Translations under genes and position numbers: made by a program
Origin: Caryophanales bacterium UBA4869
GTDB lineage: Bacteria; Bacillota_I; Bacilli_A; RFN20; CAG-288
DNA: 12,817 bases
Assembly: GCA_002399505.1 (NCBI GenBank)
Contig: DHDT01000060.1
Location: forward strand, 6,564 to 19,380
Direction of reading: 5' to 3'
Shown: positions 6,697 to 12,737 of the stretch, one piece after another
Numbering within the stretch: the first letter of the stretch is position 1
Layout of the letters: every line of letters starts with the position of its first letter
The notes under the pieces: model-generated
The model's input: only the letters and a program-made list of their open reading frames with translations
What the model was told of the DNA's origin: nothing
The model's database searches: none

Positions 6697-6963
6697 CTAG
6701 AAGCTGTACTCTTTACAAAGCTTATCGAAACCGTCAACGGCACCCTGTTCATCAGTTCCTTCGCAGACTATAGTAAGGACATTACCGCAGTCAATAGGAG
6801 CGAGAGCAAAAACATTCATGATGGACTTTAAGTCGCATTCATCGCCGTTTTCTAACTTCAATGTGATGTTGCACTTGTGGTGATTCGCTTCTTCAACCAG
6901 TTCAGCACTGGATCTCGAAGTAAGTCCGCCAGCATTAGTGATCTTGATCTTGTAGTTTGTCAT
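6697..6963 (-). CDS. HPr-family protein lacking the phospho-histidine (Crh-like)
   Basis: An 88-aa protein of standard HPr length from the ATG at 6963; a GTG at 6981 would add six residues with no ribosome site. The fold aligns along its length with HPr/Crh. The active-site loop GIHARPA reads GLTSRSS here, so His15 is Thr15 while Arg17 remains; it cannot carry phosphate in the PTS relay. The regulatory loop LKSIMNVFAL (Ser47, equal to HPr Ser46) is intact and is the expected target of HPr kinase, giving a form that binds CcpA. That pattern, Ser kept and His lost, is that of Bacillus Crh, where His is Gln. A diverged paralogue with another role is possible because MGVMSLG reads MNVFALA. The promoter contains a cre box, and the non-coding region follows directly. 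Confidence 0.82.
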   Translation of the reverse strand: MTNYKIKITNAGGLTSRSSAELVEEANHHKCNITLKLENGDECDLKSIMNVFALAPIDCGNVLTIVCEGTDEQGAVDGFDKLCKEYSF

Positions 6964-6985
6964 TTTGTTCTTTCTTAGCACCTTT

Positions 6986-7014
6986 ATTATAGATAAAATT
7001 GAAAGCGATTACAA
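6986..7014 (-). promoter_or_regulatory. Promoter of the HPr-like gene
   Basis: Minus strand TTGTAA (plus 7009-7014), a 17-base spacer, and a perfect TATAAT (plus 6986-6991). Start near 6979 gives a leader of about 16 bases with a purine-rich AAGAAAG before the ATG. The cre box covers most of the -35 and the upstream part of the spacer. Confidence 0.8.
7000..7013. promoter_or_regulatory. cre box (CcpA operator)
   Basis: TGAAAGCGATTACA fits every position of the consensus TGWAANCGNTNWCA, and the reverse strand TGTAATCGCTTTCA fits as well. It overlaps the -35 box of the HPr-like gene, a place where bound CcpA represses. Because Ser-phosphorylated HPr or Crh is the CcpA co-effector, this predicts feedback on the gene's own supply. 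Confidence 0.8.
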
Positions 7015-7271
7015 TACCATTGCTTTCAAATTATTAACCAATCCCAGTTACCTGAGAAAAGTTCACGTACTTATTTTACATTATTTCGATGGTTATGATG
7101 ATAAATATCTTGTAAAAATTCAAAATTAATACCTCATATCTGGTTTAAAAACGCTATATTTACTTAATCATCACACTTACGCTATGAAAGCGACCATTTA
7201 GGTATAGCAATATTTAGGTCATATTAGATATATGTCTAGATAGTACTGGGTTTTTTCTCTGCTATAGGTGG
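7015..7271. other. AT-rich divergent intergenic region with a direct repeat
   Basis: The gap between the divergent HPr-like and galU genes is AT-rich (one row counted at 22% GC) and has no reading frame or RNA signature I can see. The octamer ATTTAGGT occurs at 7196-7203 and 7212-7219 (period 16), about 50-70 bases upstream of the galU -10 box, and could be a pair of regulator half-sites. Nothing else is supported. Confidence 0.4.
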
Positions 7272-7277
7272 TATAAT
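7272..7277 (+). promoter_or_regulatory. -10 box of the galU-trpS operon
   Basis: Perfect TATAAT; the -35 position holds only a T-rich run, so an activator or UP element may help. The leader is about 35 bases and ends in CGGAGG (7308-7313), five bases before the ATG. Confidence 0.65.
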
Positions 7278-7318
7278 TTAACCAATCTGTGAATTACTAA
7301 TTCTATTCGGAGGAAAAA

Positions 7319-8200
7319 ATGAATAAAATTACTAAAGCCGTCATTCCGGCAGCTGGCTTAGGAACCCGTTTCCTGCCCGCCACTAAAGCTTTGCCTAAAG
7401 AAATGCTTCCTATTGTCGATACTCCTAATATCCACTATATTGTCGAAGAAGCCGTCAAAGCAGGAATAACCGATATATTGATAATAGTCTCCGCCTCAAA
7501 GGAAGCCATCGAAAACTACTTCGATGTCAATCCGGCATTGGAGATGAGACTTAAAGCCAGTAAGAAAGACAAAGAAGCTGAAGAAATAAGAGCTATTGCC
7601 AATATGGCCAATATCGTCTTTATCCGTCAGAAGGAACCAAAAGGACTTGGAGATGCCATCCTCTATGCCAAATCCTTCATCGGAAACGAGCCTTTTGCCG
7701 TCCTTTTAGGTGATGATCTCATCACCTCTGACGTCAAGCCGGCTATCGGAGAACTTATGGATGCCTACTATAAGACCCAGGGAACAATATTAGGATGCAA
7801 GAAGGTATCCAAAGACCTTCTTCATAAATATGGTGTTGTCAAACCTACGGGTTCTTCAAGTGGCGATCTCTTTGAAGTCTGTGATATGGTGGAGAAGCCT
7901 AAAGATCCCGCTCTTGCTCCCAGTGATGTCGCTGTCTTAGGACGTTATGTCTTACCTCCTGAGATTTTCAAAATCCTTGAAAACACCAAACCCGGTGTCG
8001 GCGGAGAAATCCAGCTCACCGATGCCATCAAGACCTCCATGGAAAAGATCAAGTGCTACGCCTGTGTATTCACAGGAACAAGATATGATATCGGAGACAA
8101 ATTCGGATATATCAAGGCCACTATCGATTTTGCGCTGAAGCGTCCTGATATCGGACCTGAATTACAGGCTTATATCAACACTCTGGCTACTAAGAAGTAA
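7319..8200 (+). CDS. galU: UTP-glucose-1-phosphate uridylyltransferase
   Basis: A cytoplasmic nucleotidyltransferase that makes UDP-glucose from UTP and glucose-1-phosphate for glycolipid, teichoic acid or exopolysaccharide synthesis and for galactose use. The N-terminus carries the nucleotide-binding signature AAGLGTRFLPATKALPKEML (residues about 11-30). Further family marks are the FIRQKEPKGLGDAI stretch, LLGDDL with the metal-site Asp pair, CDMVEKP and LGRYVLPPEIF. Length (293 aa) matches the GalU/GtaB family. The start is secure because CGGAGG lies five bases upstream. It heads an operon with trpS, an unusual partner, separated by 35 bases. Sequence-close RmlA-type enzymes use dTTP, but the motifs here are of the GalU type. 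Confidence 0.95.
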   Translation: MNKITKAVIPAAGLGTRFLPATKALPKEMLPIVDTPNIHYIVEEAVKAGITDILIIVSASKEAIENYFDVNPALEMRLKASKKDKEAEEIRAIANMANIVFIRQKEPKGLGDAILYAKSFIGNEPFAVLLGDDLITSDVKPAIGELMDAYYKTQGTILGCKKVSKDLLHKYGVVKPTGSSSGDLFEVCDMVEKPKDPALAPSDVAVLGRYVLPPEIFKILENTKPGVGGEIQLTDAIKTSMEKIKCYACVFTGTRYDIGDKFGYIKATIDFALKRPDIGPELQAYINTLATKK

Positions 8201-8235
8201 AACCGTTTTCTATATATAGAAGGAGACCCTTACCT

Positions 8236-9387
8236 ATGGAACAAGAACAAAAGAAGATCATGCTGACAGCCGACAGACCGACTGGAAAACTTCATATCGG
8301 TCATTATGTAGGATCACTTAGAAGAAGAGTGGAATTACAGGATTCCGGTCTTTTCGATGAATGCTATGTCATGATTGCCGATACCCAGGCTCTGACTGAT
8401 AACTATGACAATCCGGATAAAGTCAGAGACAATCTTCTCGAAGTAGCTCTCGACTATCTTTCCGCTGGTCTTGATCCTGAAAAGACAACCATCTTTGTGC
8501 AATCAAGAATTCCCGAATTATTCGAGCTTTCCTGTTATTTTCTTGATTTAGTCACCCTTTCGAGACTCGAGAGAAACCCAACTGTCAAAACTGAAATCGG
8601 AATGAGAGGATTCAATGAATCCATCCCGGCCGGTTTCCTCTGTTATCCTGTCTCTCAGGCTGCTGACATCACGGCCTTTGATACGACAATAGTCCCCGCC
8701 GGAGAAGATCAATCACCGATGATCGAGCAGTGCAATGAAATCGTTCATAAGTTCAACTCTCTTTATGGAGAAACACTCGTATCTCCAAAGATCATGCTTC
8801 CCGAAAAGGAATCCTGCAAGAGACTTCCCGGAACTGATGGCAAAGCCAAGATGTCTAAATCATTAGGCAACTGTATCTATCTTAGCGATGACGCCAAGAC
8901 TGTCGATAAGAAAGTCATGACGATGTTCACTGATCCCACTCACCTCAAAGTCGAAGACAAAGGACATACGGAAAACAACCCCGTCTTCCTCTATCTTGAC
9001 TGTTTCGTCACTGAAAAGCACTTTAAGGAATTCCTTCCCGAATATAAGAATCTTGATGAACTCAAGGCCAAGTATGAAAATGGCGGTTTAGGTGATGTCA
9101 CAGTGAAAAGATTCCTTTCATCTGTCATCAACGATGTTCTGGAACCTATCAGAATCAGAAGAAAACACTACGAAAGCAATATTCCCGAAGTATATCGAAT
9201 ACTTGAAGAAGGATCAAAGAAAGCCGAGCTCAAAGCTCATGAGACTGTCATGCGAGTCAGAAGAGCTCTCAGAGTCAATTACTTTGAAAATCCCAAGTTC
9301 ATCGAAAAGCAGAGCAAAGCCTATAAGAAGAAACTGGCTGATGAAGAGAAGATGGCTGAATACTTAGCTAAGCAGAAGAAAAACTAA
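8236..9387 (+). CDS. trpS: Tryptophanyl-tRNA synthetase
   Basis: A class I synthetase of 383 aa that charges tRNA-Trp. TGKLHIGHYVGS gives a canonical HIGH motif at residues 20-23 and GKAKMSKSLGN the KMSKS loop at 205-209. FVQSRIPE, SRLERNPTVK, PVSQAADITAF and GEDQSPMIEQ are typical TrpRS stretches of the form common in Lactobacillales and clostridia. It is somewhat longer than the usual 330-340 aa, with the excess in a Lys/Glu-rich C-terminal helix that may aid tRNA binding. AAGGAG lies about ten bases before the ATG. Only 35 bases separate it from galU, leaving no room for a T-box leader, and none is seen upstream of galU, so Trp-responsive control is not evident. A strong terminator follows. 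Confidence 0.95.
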   Translation: MEQEQKKIMLTADRPTGKLHIGHYVGSLRRRVELQDSGLFDECYVMIADTQALTDNYDNPDKVRDNLLEVALDYLSAGLDPEKTTIFVQSRIPELFELSCYFLDLVTLSRLERNPTVKTEIGMRGFNESIPAGFLCYPVSQAADITAFDTTIVPAGEDQSPMIEQCNEIVHKFNSLYGETLVSPKIMLPEKESCKRLPGTDGKAKMSKSLGNCIYLSDDAKTVDKKVMTMFTDPTHLKVEDKGHTENNPVFLYLDCFVTEKHFKEFLPEYKNLDELKAKYENGGLGDVTVKRFLSSVINDVLEPIRIRRKHYESNIPEVYRILEEGSKKAELKAHETVMRVRRALRVNYFENPKFIEKQSKAYKKKLADEEKMAEYLAKQKKN

Positions 9388-9392
9388 AATTG

Positions 9393-9429
9393 AAAGAGGC
9401 ACAGCTGATGATAAAGCTGTGCCTCTTTT
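9393..9429 (+). terminator. Rho-independent terminator of galU-trpS
   Basis: A 14-bp perfect stem AAAGAGGCACAGCT / AGCTGTGCCTCTTT (9393-9406 with 9415-9428) around an eight-base loop, ending in TTTT. It starts six bases after the trpS stop. Confidence 0.95.
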
Positions 9430-9533
9430 GTTATCTTCGATACTAAAAAACAAAGTTTTGATAAAAATAGGATAATACGAATAGGAAAACTATGTGAATA
9501 AGAAGATTTTTGTCTTTCTTTCTTTTATTCAAG

Positions 9534-9562
9534 TTGAAAAACGACAGCTTAGATAATACAAT
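9534..9562 (+). promoter_or_regulatory. Promoter of the SRP RNA gene
   Basis: TTGAAA (9534-9539), 17-base spacer, TACAAT (9557-9562). The expected start at about 9568 coincides with the first pairing base of the SRP RNA. The 100 bases between the trpS terminator and this promoter are AT-rich and show no gene. Confidence 0.8.
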
Positions 9563-9566
9563 ATAA

Positions 9567-9651
9567 CCACCATCGCGACTGTTCTCATCGAACCAGGTCA
9601 GGGCCGGAAGGCAGCAGCCTTAAGATCGAGCCCAGTGTGCGGTGGCTTTTT
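9567..9651 (+). ncRNA. ffs: Signal recognition particle RNA, small bacterial type
   Basis: The conserved domain IV is plain: CAGGTCAGGGCCGGAAGGCA (9595-9614), then GCAGCCTTAAG, with the GGAA tetraloop and the asymmetric loop that binds Ffh. The ends pair as CCACC...CAGTGTGCGGTGG, giving a rod of about 80 bases, and the terminal stem is followed directly by TTTTT (9647-9651), so it also serves as its own terminator. No Alu domain is present, unlike the long SRP RNA of Bacillus subtilis. Its partner is Ffh in targeting membrane and secreted proteins. Confidence 0.95.
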
Positions 9652-9657
9652 AAATTA

Positions 9658-10098
9658 ATGACTAAACAAGAACTGTCTCAATGTCTTTCTAAACTATATC
9701 GGAAATCCCTGTCCTTAAAAGAAAAGGGAGAGATTCCCGTAAGTGCCTGTCTTCTCTTCGATGACGGAACCTTTATCCTTGAAGGAAACAAGGTCGAAGA
9801 AACAGACAATCCTCTTTCTCATGCCGAAATAATGGTATTAGAGAAAGGATTCAGAGAGAAGAACACCCGTTATCTAAATAACGCAGTGATGATAGTCTCT
9901 TTGGAACCCTGTCTGATGTGCTTAGGGGCAATAATCAAAGCCGGAATCAAAGAACTGTATTATGTCTTAGATGATCCAAAGCTTGGATCTCTTTCTCATT
10001 ATCATACTCATACCGATGACAGACTGATGATCACCCGGATTGATGATGATAGATTCCTTCCTCTTTTCAAAGACTTTTTCTCTTCCCTCAGAAGATAG
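9658..10098 (+). CDS. tadA: tRNA-specific adenosine deaminase
   Basis: A zinc-dependent deaminase that converts A34 to inosine in tRNA-Arg(ACG). The catalytic HAE motif is at residues 55-57 (zinc ligand His55, proton shuttle Glu57) and PCLMC holds Cys85 and Cys88. EIPVSACLLF corresponds to the usual PVGAVIV, with Gly replaced by Ser. Length is 146 aa, a little shorter than the usual 150-160. I prefer the ATG at 9658; the GTG at 9637 would lie inside the SRP RNA. The ATG is only six bases after the SRP U-tract and has no ribosome site, and no promoter fits between them, so expression probably relies on read-through of the SRP terminator. TadA next to the SRP gene is common in Firmicutes, but there tadA usually comes first. 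Confidence 0.92.
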   Translation: MTKQELSQCLSKLYRKSLSLKEKGEIPVSACLLFDDGTFILEGNKVEETDNPLSHAEIMVLEKGFREKNTRYLNNAVMIVSLEPCLMCLGAIIKAGIKELYYVLDDPKLGSLSHYHTHTDDRLMITRIDDDRFLPLFKDFFSSLRR

Positions 10099-10119
10099 TA
10101 TAAATATCTTTCTTTTTTA

Positions 10120-10128
10120 TGATAAAAT
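10120..10128 (+). promoter_or_regulatory. Extended -10 promoter before the leader reading frame
   Basis: TGATAAAAT is an extended -10 (TGN plus TAAAAT at 10123-10128). No good -35 is seen; the upstream DNA is T-rich. Predicted start is about 10135-10137, at the ATG of the 19-codon frame. Confidence 0.5.
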
Positions 10129-10136
10129 CCTTAGGT

Positions 10137-10196
10137 ATGAAATCTTTATTAATGCTGTCGGCTTATAGAAACAGTCTTTTCTTCCGCTTTCTCTAG
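10137..10196 (+). CDS. Possible 19-aa leader peptide ending in UAG upstream of prfA
   Basis: An ATG eight bases after the -10 box opens a 19-codon frame, MKSLLMLSAYRNSLFFRFL, ending in TAG at 10194-10196. As in the glucosidase gene, the layout implies leaderless translation. The stop codon lies at the loop/3'-arm border of the hairpin at 10183-10200, so a ribosome waiting on UAG would cover the hairpin. UAG is decoded only by release factor 1, the product of the next gene. This could be a regulatory leader or a chance frame; there is no codon-level evidence of selection that I can see by eye. Confidence 0.35.
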   Translation: MKSLLMLSAYRNSLFFRFL

Positions 10197-10210
10197 CGGG
10201 TTTATTTTTA
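10183..10210 (+). terminator. Terminator or attenuator between tadA and prfA
   Basis: CCGCT/AGCGG (10184-10188 with 10195-10199), extended by a T-G pair, with the loop TTCTCT and followed by GTTTATTTTTA. Only about six base pairs, so of modest strength. It could simply end tadA, or act as a conditional terminator of the leader transcript running into prfA. Confidence 0.6.
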
Positions 10211-10252
10211 TCATTCGTTTTTGCAAAATAAATCACAGGAGAAATAAATAAC

Positions 10253-11317
10253 ATGGATTACATGATTGAAAGACTAAAGGCTATGAAGAGACGTTTAAGT
10301 GATATCGATAAGATTCTGATGGACGGACAGGCTGACAACAATACTATGACCGCTCTTTCTAAAGAGAGAGCTTCTTTAGATGAACCTGTCACGATGTTCA
10401 ATGAACTGACTCAGATGGAGTCAGACAGAAATGATGCTGAAAGCATGATGAAGGATCCTGATCCCGACATGAAGGCTTTCGGAAAAGAAACCTTCGACAA
10501 TCTCGGTACTGAAATAGAAAAGAAGAGAGCGGAAATACAAGTCGCTCTTCTACCTAAGGATATCAATGATGACAAGAACATCATCATGGAAATCAGAGGA
10601 GCCGCCGGCGGCGATGAAGCCAATATCTTTGCCGGAGACCTCTATCGTATGTACTCCCATTATGCCGAAAAGAAAAACTGGAAGATCAGTGTCATGGACA
10701 GTCAGCCTACTCCTCTTGGCGGCTTCTCATTGATTTCCTTCAAGATTGTCGGAAAAGGAGTCTACTCAAGACTAAAATTCGAATCCGGTGCCCATCGTGT
10801 TCAGAGAGTCCCTGTCACTGAAGCCAATGGCAGAATTCAGACATCTACGGCAACAGTTTTGGTCATGCCGGAAGTTGAACATGTCAATATCACCATCAAC
10901 CCGGCCGACTTGCAGATTGATACTTTCCATTCCTCCGGTGCCGGCGGTCAGAACGTCAACAAGACGGAGTCGGCTGTCCGTATCACCCATAAGCCAAGCG
11001 GTATTGTCGTCAGCTGTCAGGTGGAGAGAAGCCAGGTTCAGAACAAAGCCAATGCGATGAACATGCTTCGCTCGAAACTCTTCCAGCTGGAAGAGAAGAA
11101 GAGAATGGAAAAACTCAATTCAATCGGCGGAGTCAAGAAGGACATCTCCTTCTCAAGTCAGATTCGATCTTATGTGTTCTGTCCCTATACTCTAGTCAAA
11201 GATCATCGAAGCGATTATTCTGAAAATGACGTCAACAAAGTCATGGATGGGTCCATCCAAGGCTTTATCGACAGCTATCTCAAGTGGGATTTTCAGAACA
11301 GGCATCGTATCGGATAA
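10253..11317 (+). CDS. prfA: Peptide chain release factor 1
   Basis: A class I release factor of 354 aa that ends translation at UAA and UAG. The tripeptide that reads the stop codon is PVT at residues 187-189 in the context HRVQRVPVTEANGRIQTS; PxT marks RF1, while RF2 has SPF. The peptidyl-hydrolysis motif GAGGQNVNKTESAVR has Gly231-Gly232-Gln233. IRGAAGGDEANIFAGDLYRMY is the usual domain 2 entry. Length is normal. AGGAG (10237-10241) lies 11 bases before the ATG; an in-frame ATG at 10262 is an alternative. Unlike many genomes, no prmC methyltransferase gene follows; a YitT-family gene comes next after 24 bases. A weak own promoter (TTTATT 10201, CAAAAT 10224) cannot be excluded. Confidence 0.96.
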   Translation: MDYMIERLKAMKRRLSDIDKILMDGQADNNTMTALSKERASLDEPVTMFNELTQMESDRNDAESMMKDPDPDMKAFGKETFDNLGTEIEKKRAEIQVALLPKDINDDKNIIMEIRGAAGGDEANIFAGDLYRMYSHYAEKKNWKISVMDSQPTPLGGFSLISFKIVGKGVYSRLKFESGAHRVQRVPVTEANGRIQTSTATVLVMPEVEHVNITINPADLQIDTFHSSGAGGQNVNKTESAVRITHKPSGIVVSCQVERSQVQNKANAMNMLRSKLFQLEEKKRMEKLNSIGGVKKDISFSSQIRSYVFCPYTLVKDHRSDYSENDVNKVMDGSIQGFIDSYLKWDFQNRHRIG

Positions 11318-11341
11318 CGGATAGGAAAGGAGGGATGACAT

Positions 11342-12511
11342 ATGAACGGAATTAAAAACTTATTAAAAAAGCAGTGGGTGATAATCAAGAACGAATTCAC
11401 CTCTGAACCTCCAAAAAAACTTTTAATCAATTCGGCAAAGATATTGATCGGCGCCATCATTGTCGCCTTTGGCACTTCCTTTTTCTTATTGCCGATGAAT
11501 ATCGTCTCTGGCGGTGTCTCCTCCCTGGCTATTATTTTCAACGCGCTTCCGGGAATGAATTCAATCAGCACCAATATCTATATTGTTCTGATAAACTGGA
11601 TATTCTTTGCTATCGGTCTATTTACACTGGGACTCAAGTATTCTCTTAAGACTATTATCTTCACTATCGCCGAACCTCTGACTGTCATCCTCTTCAGCTG
11701 GATTATCGAAACAGTCGTTGTCGACGGTCATCATATTCTCGATATCACCAATATCGCCGATATTCAGCTTGCTAACGGAATCATTCAGGCTGAAGGCTCT
11801 GACAGTCTTCTGGCTTTGGTTTATTTTGTCGCTGGTGTCTTAGGAGGCTTAGTCATCGGTGCCGGTATCGGTTTAGCCCTCTTAGGAGGCGGAAGTTCGG
11901 GCGGCACCGATGTCTTCAACCTTCTCATGCACAAGTATTTCCACATCAAAGTCGGCACTGCCAGTCTCATCTGTGATTCTCTCATCATTTTCGGCGGCTT
12001 CTTTGTCAACGGCTATAATCTCTTGGCCTCGATGGTCGGCATCATCTCCGCTATTCTCTGCTCCTTTATGATCGACAAGGTCTTCTTAGGCTCTGATCAG
12101 TATTTTGTCGCTCTCATCGTCTCTAAGAAGTGGCGTCAGCTCAATGACTACATCAACTCCACTGTCCAGAGAGGAACTACTCTTATTCAGGCTCAGGGCG
12201 GATTCACCGGTGTCGATACTGTTCTTCTTGAAGTCTGCTTTGATAAGAGAGACTACAATCTTCTACAGCAGATCATCAATCAGATCGATGCCAATGCCTT
12301 TGTCACGGTCTTGCGGGCTACGGAGATTGTCGGATATGGATTTAGTCGTGATACTCCTAAATCCAATATGATGGACATTGCCTTGCCGCCTGACGAAGCC
12401 AGAAAGATCATCATTCAGGCTAAAAAACAGGAAGAGAAGAAAGAAAGAGAAGAAGTCATCACTAAAGGCGACGGGGATAAAGACAACAACGACAGATTTA
12501 CCGATAAGTAG
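11342..12511 (+). CDS. YitT-family membrane protein (DUF161 plus DUF2179)
   Basis: A 389-aa integral membrane protein of unknown biochemical role. A cytoplasmic N-terminus of about 35 residues leads to about six hydrophobic segments. These include LLPMNIVSGGVSSLAIIFNA, typical of the first YitT helices, and GGLVIGAGIGLALLGGGSSG followed by GTDVFNLL, the family's glycine-rich GGTD site. From about residue 275 to 335 comes a soluble DUF2179 domain (RGTTLIQAQGGFTG, QIDANAFVTVLRATEIVGYGF) related to PII-like folds, likely sensing a small ligand. The protein is about 100 residues longer than usual, through the N-terminal part and a charged C-terminal tail (KKQEEKKEREE). AAAGGAGG eight bases upstream fixes the start. 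Probably co-transcribed with prfA; terminator follows. Confidence 0.9.
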   Translation: MNGIKNLLKKQWVIIKNEFTSEPPKKLLINSAKILIGAIIVAFGTSFFLLPMNIVSGGVSSLAIIFNALPGMNSISTNIYIVLINWIFFAIGLFTLGLKYSLKTIIFTIAEPLTVILFSWIIETVVVDGHHILDITNIADIQLANGIIQAEGSDSLLALVYFVAGVLGGLVIGAGIGLALLGGGSSGGTDVFNLLMHKYFHIKVGTASLICDSLIIFGGFFVNGYNLLASMVGIISAILCSFMIDKVFLGSDQYFVALIVSKKWRQLNDYINSTVQRGTTLIQAQGGFTGVDTVLLEVCFDKRDYNLLQQIINQIDANAFVTVLRATEIVGYGFSRDTPKSNMMDIALPPDEARKIIIQAKKQEEKKEREEVITKGDGDKDNNDRFTDK

Positions 12512-12541
12512 ATAGATTCGTAATTAGAAGCTTTTTTATAT

Positions 12542-12568
12542 AAACGGCATATGATCTATGCCGTTTTT
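12542..12568 (+). terminator. Rho-independent terminator after the YitT-family gene
   Basis: A 10-bp perfect stem AAACGGCATA / TATGCCGTTT (12542-12551 with 12557-12566) with a five-base loop and TTTTT. It closes the prfA unit. Confidence 0.93.
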
Positions 12569-12613
12569 GTTCATCTATATTATTAAGATTCAGTTAGTAT
12601 ATATTAATAGCCT

Positions 12614-12642
12614 TTGAATACTAAGCTTGAATGGCTTATACT
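12614..12642 (+). promoter_or_regulatory. Promoter of the lipoprotein gene
   Basis: TTGAAT (12614-12619), 17-base spacer, TATACT (12637-12642). The start near 12649 leaves a leader of about 88 bases, longer than others in this window; it contains a GC-richer stretch around 12695-12722 that could be structured, though I recognise no riboswitch. Confidence 0.6.
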
Positions 12643-12737
12643 AGTAAATAATGTAAATCTCCAACAGTCAGAGCTTGACACTATACTGAAAGGGAAAAAC
12701 GGGTTCGTTGTCAGGCGGCCCAAAAAGAAAAGGGAAT

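Noticed and set aside
9637-9657. GTG start of tadA at 9637
   Set aside because: It lies in the terminal stem and U-tract of the SRP RNA; TadA proteins begin close to the ATG at 9658.
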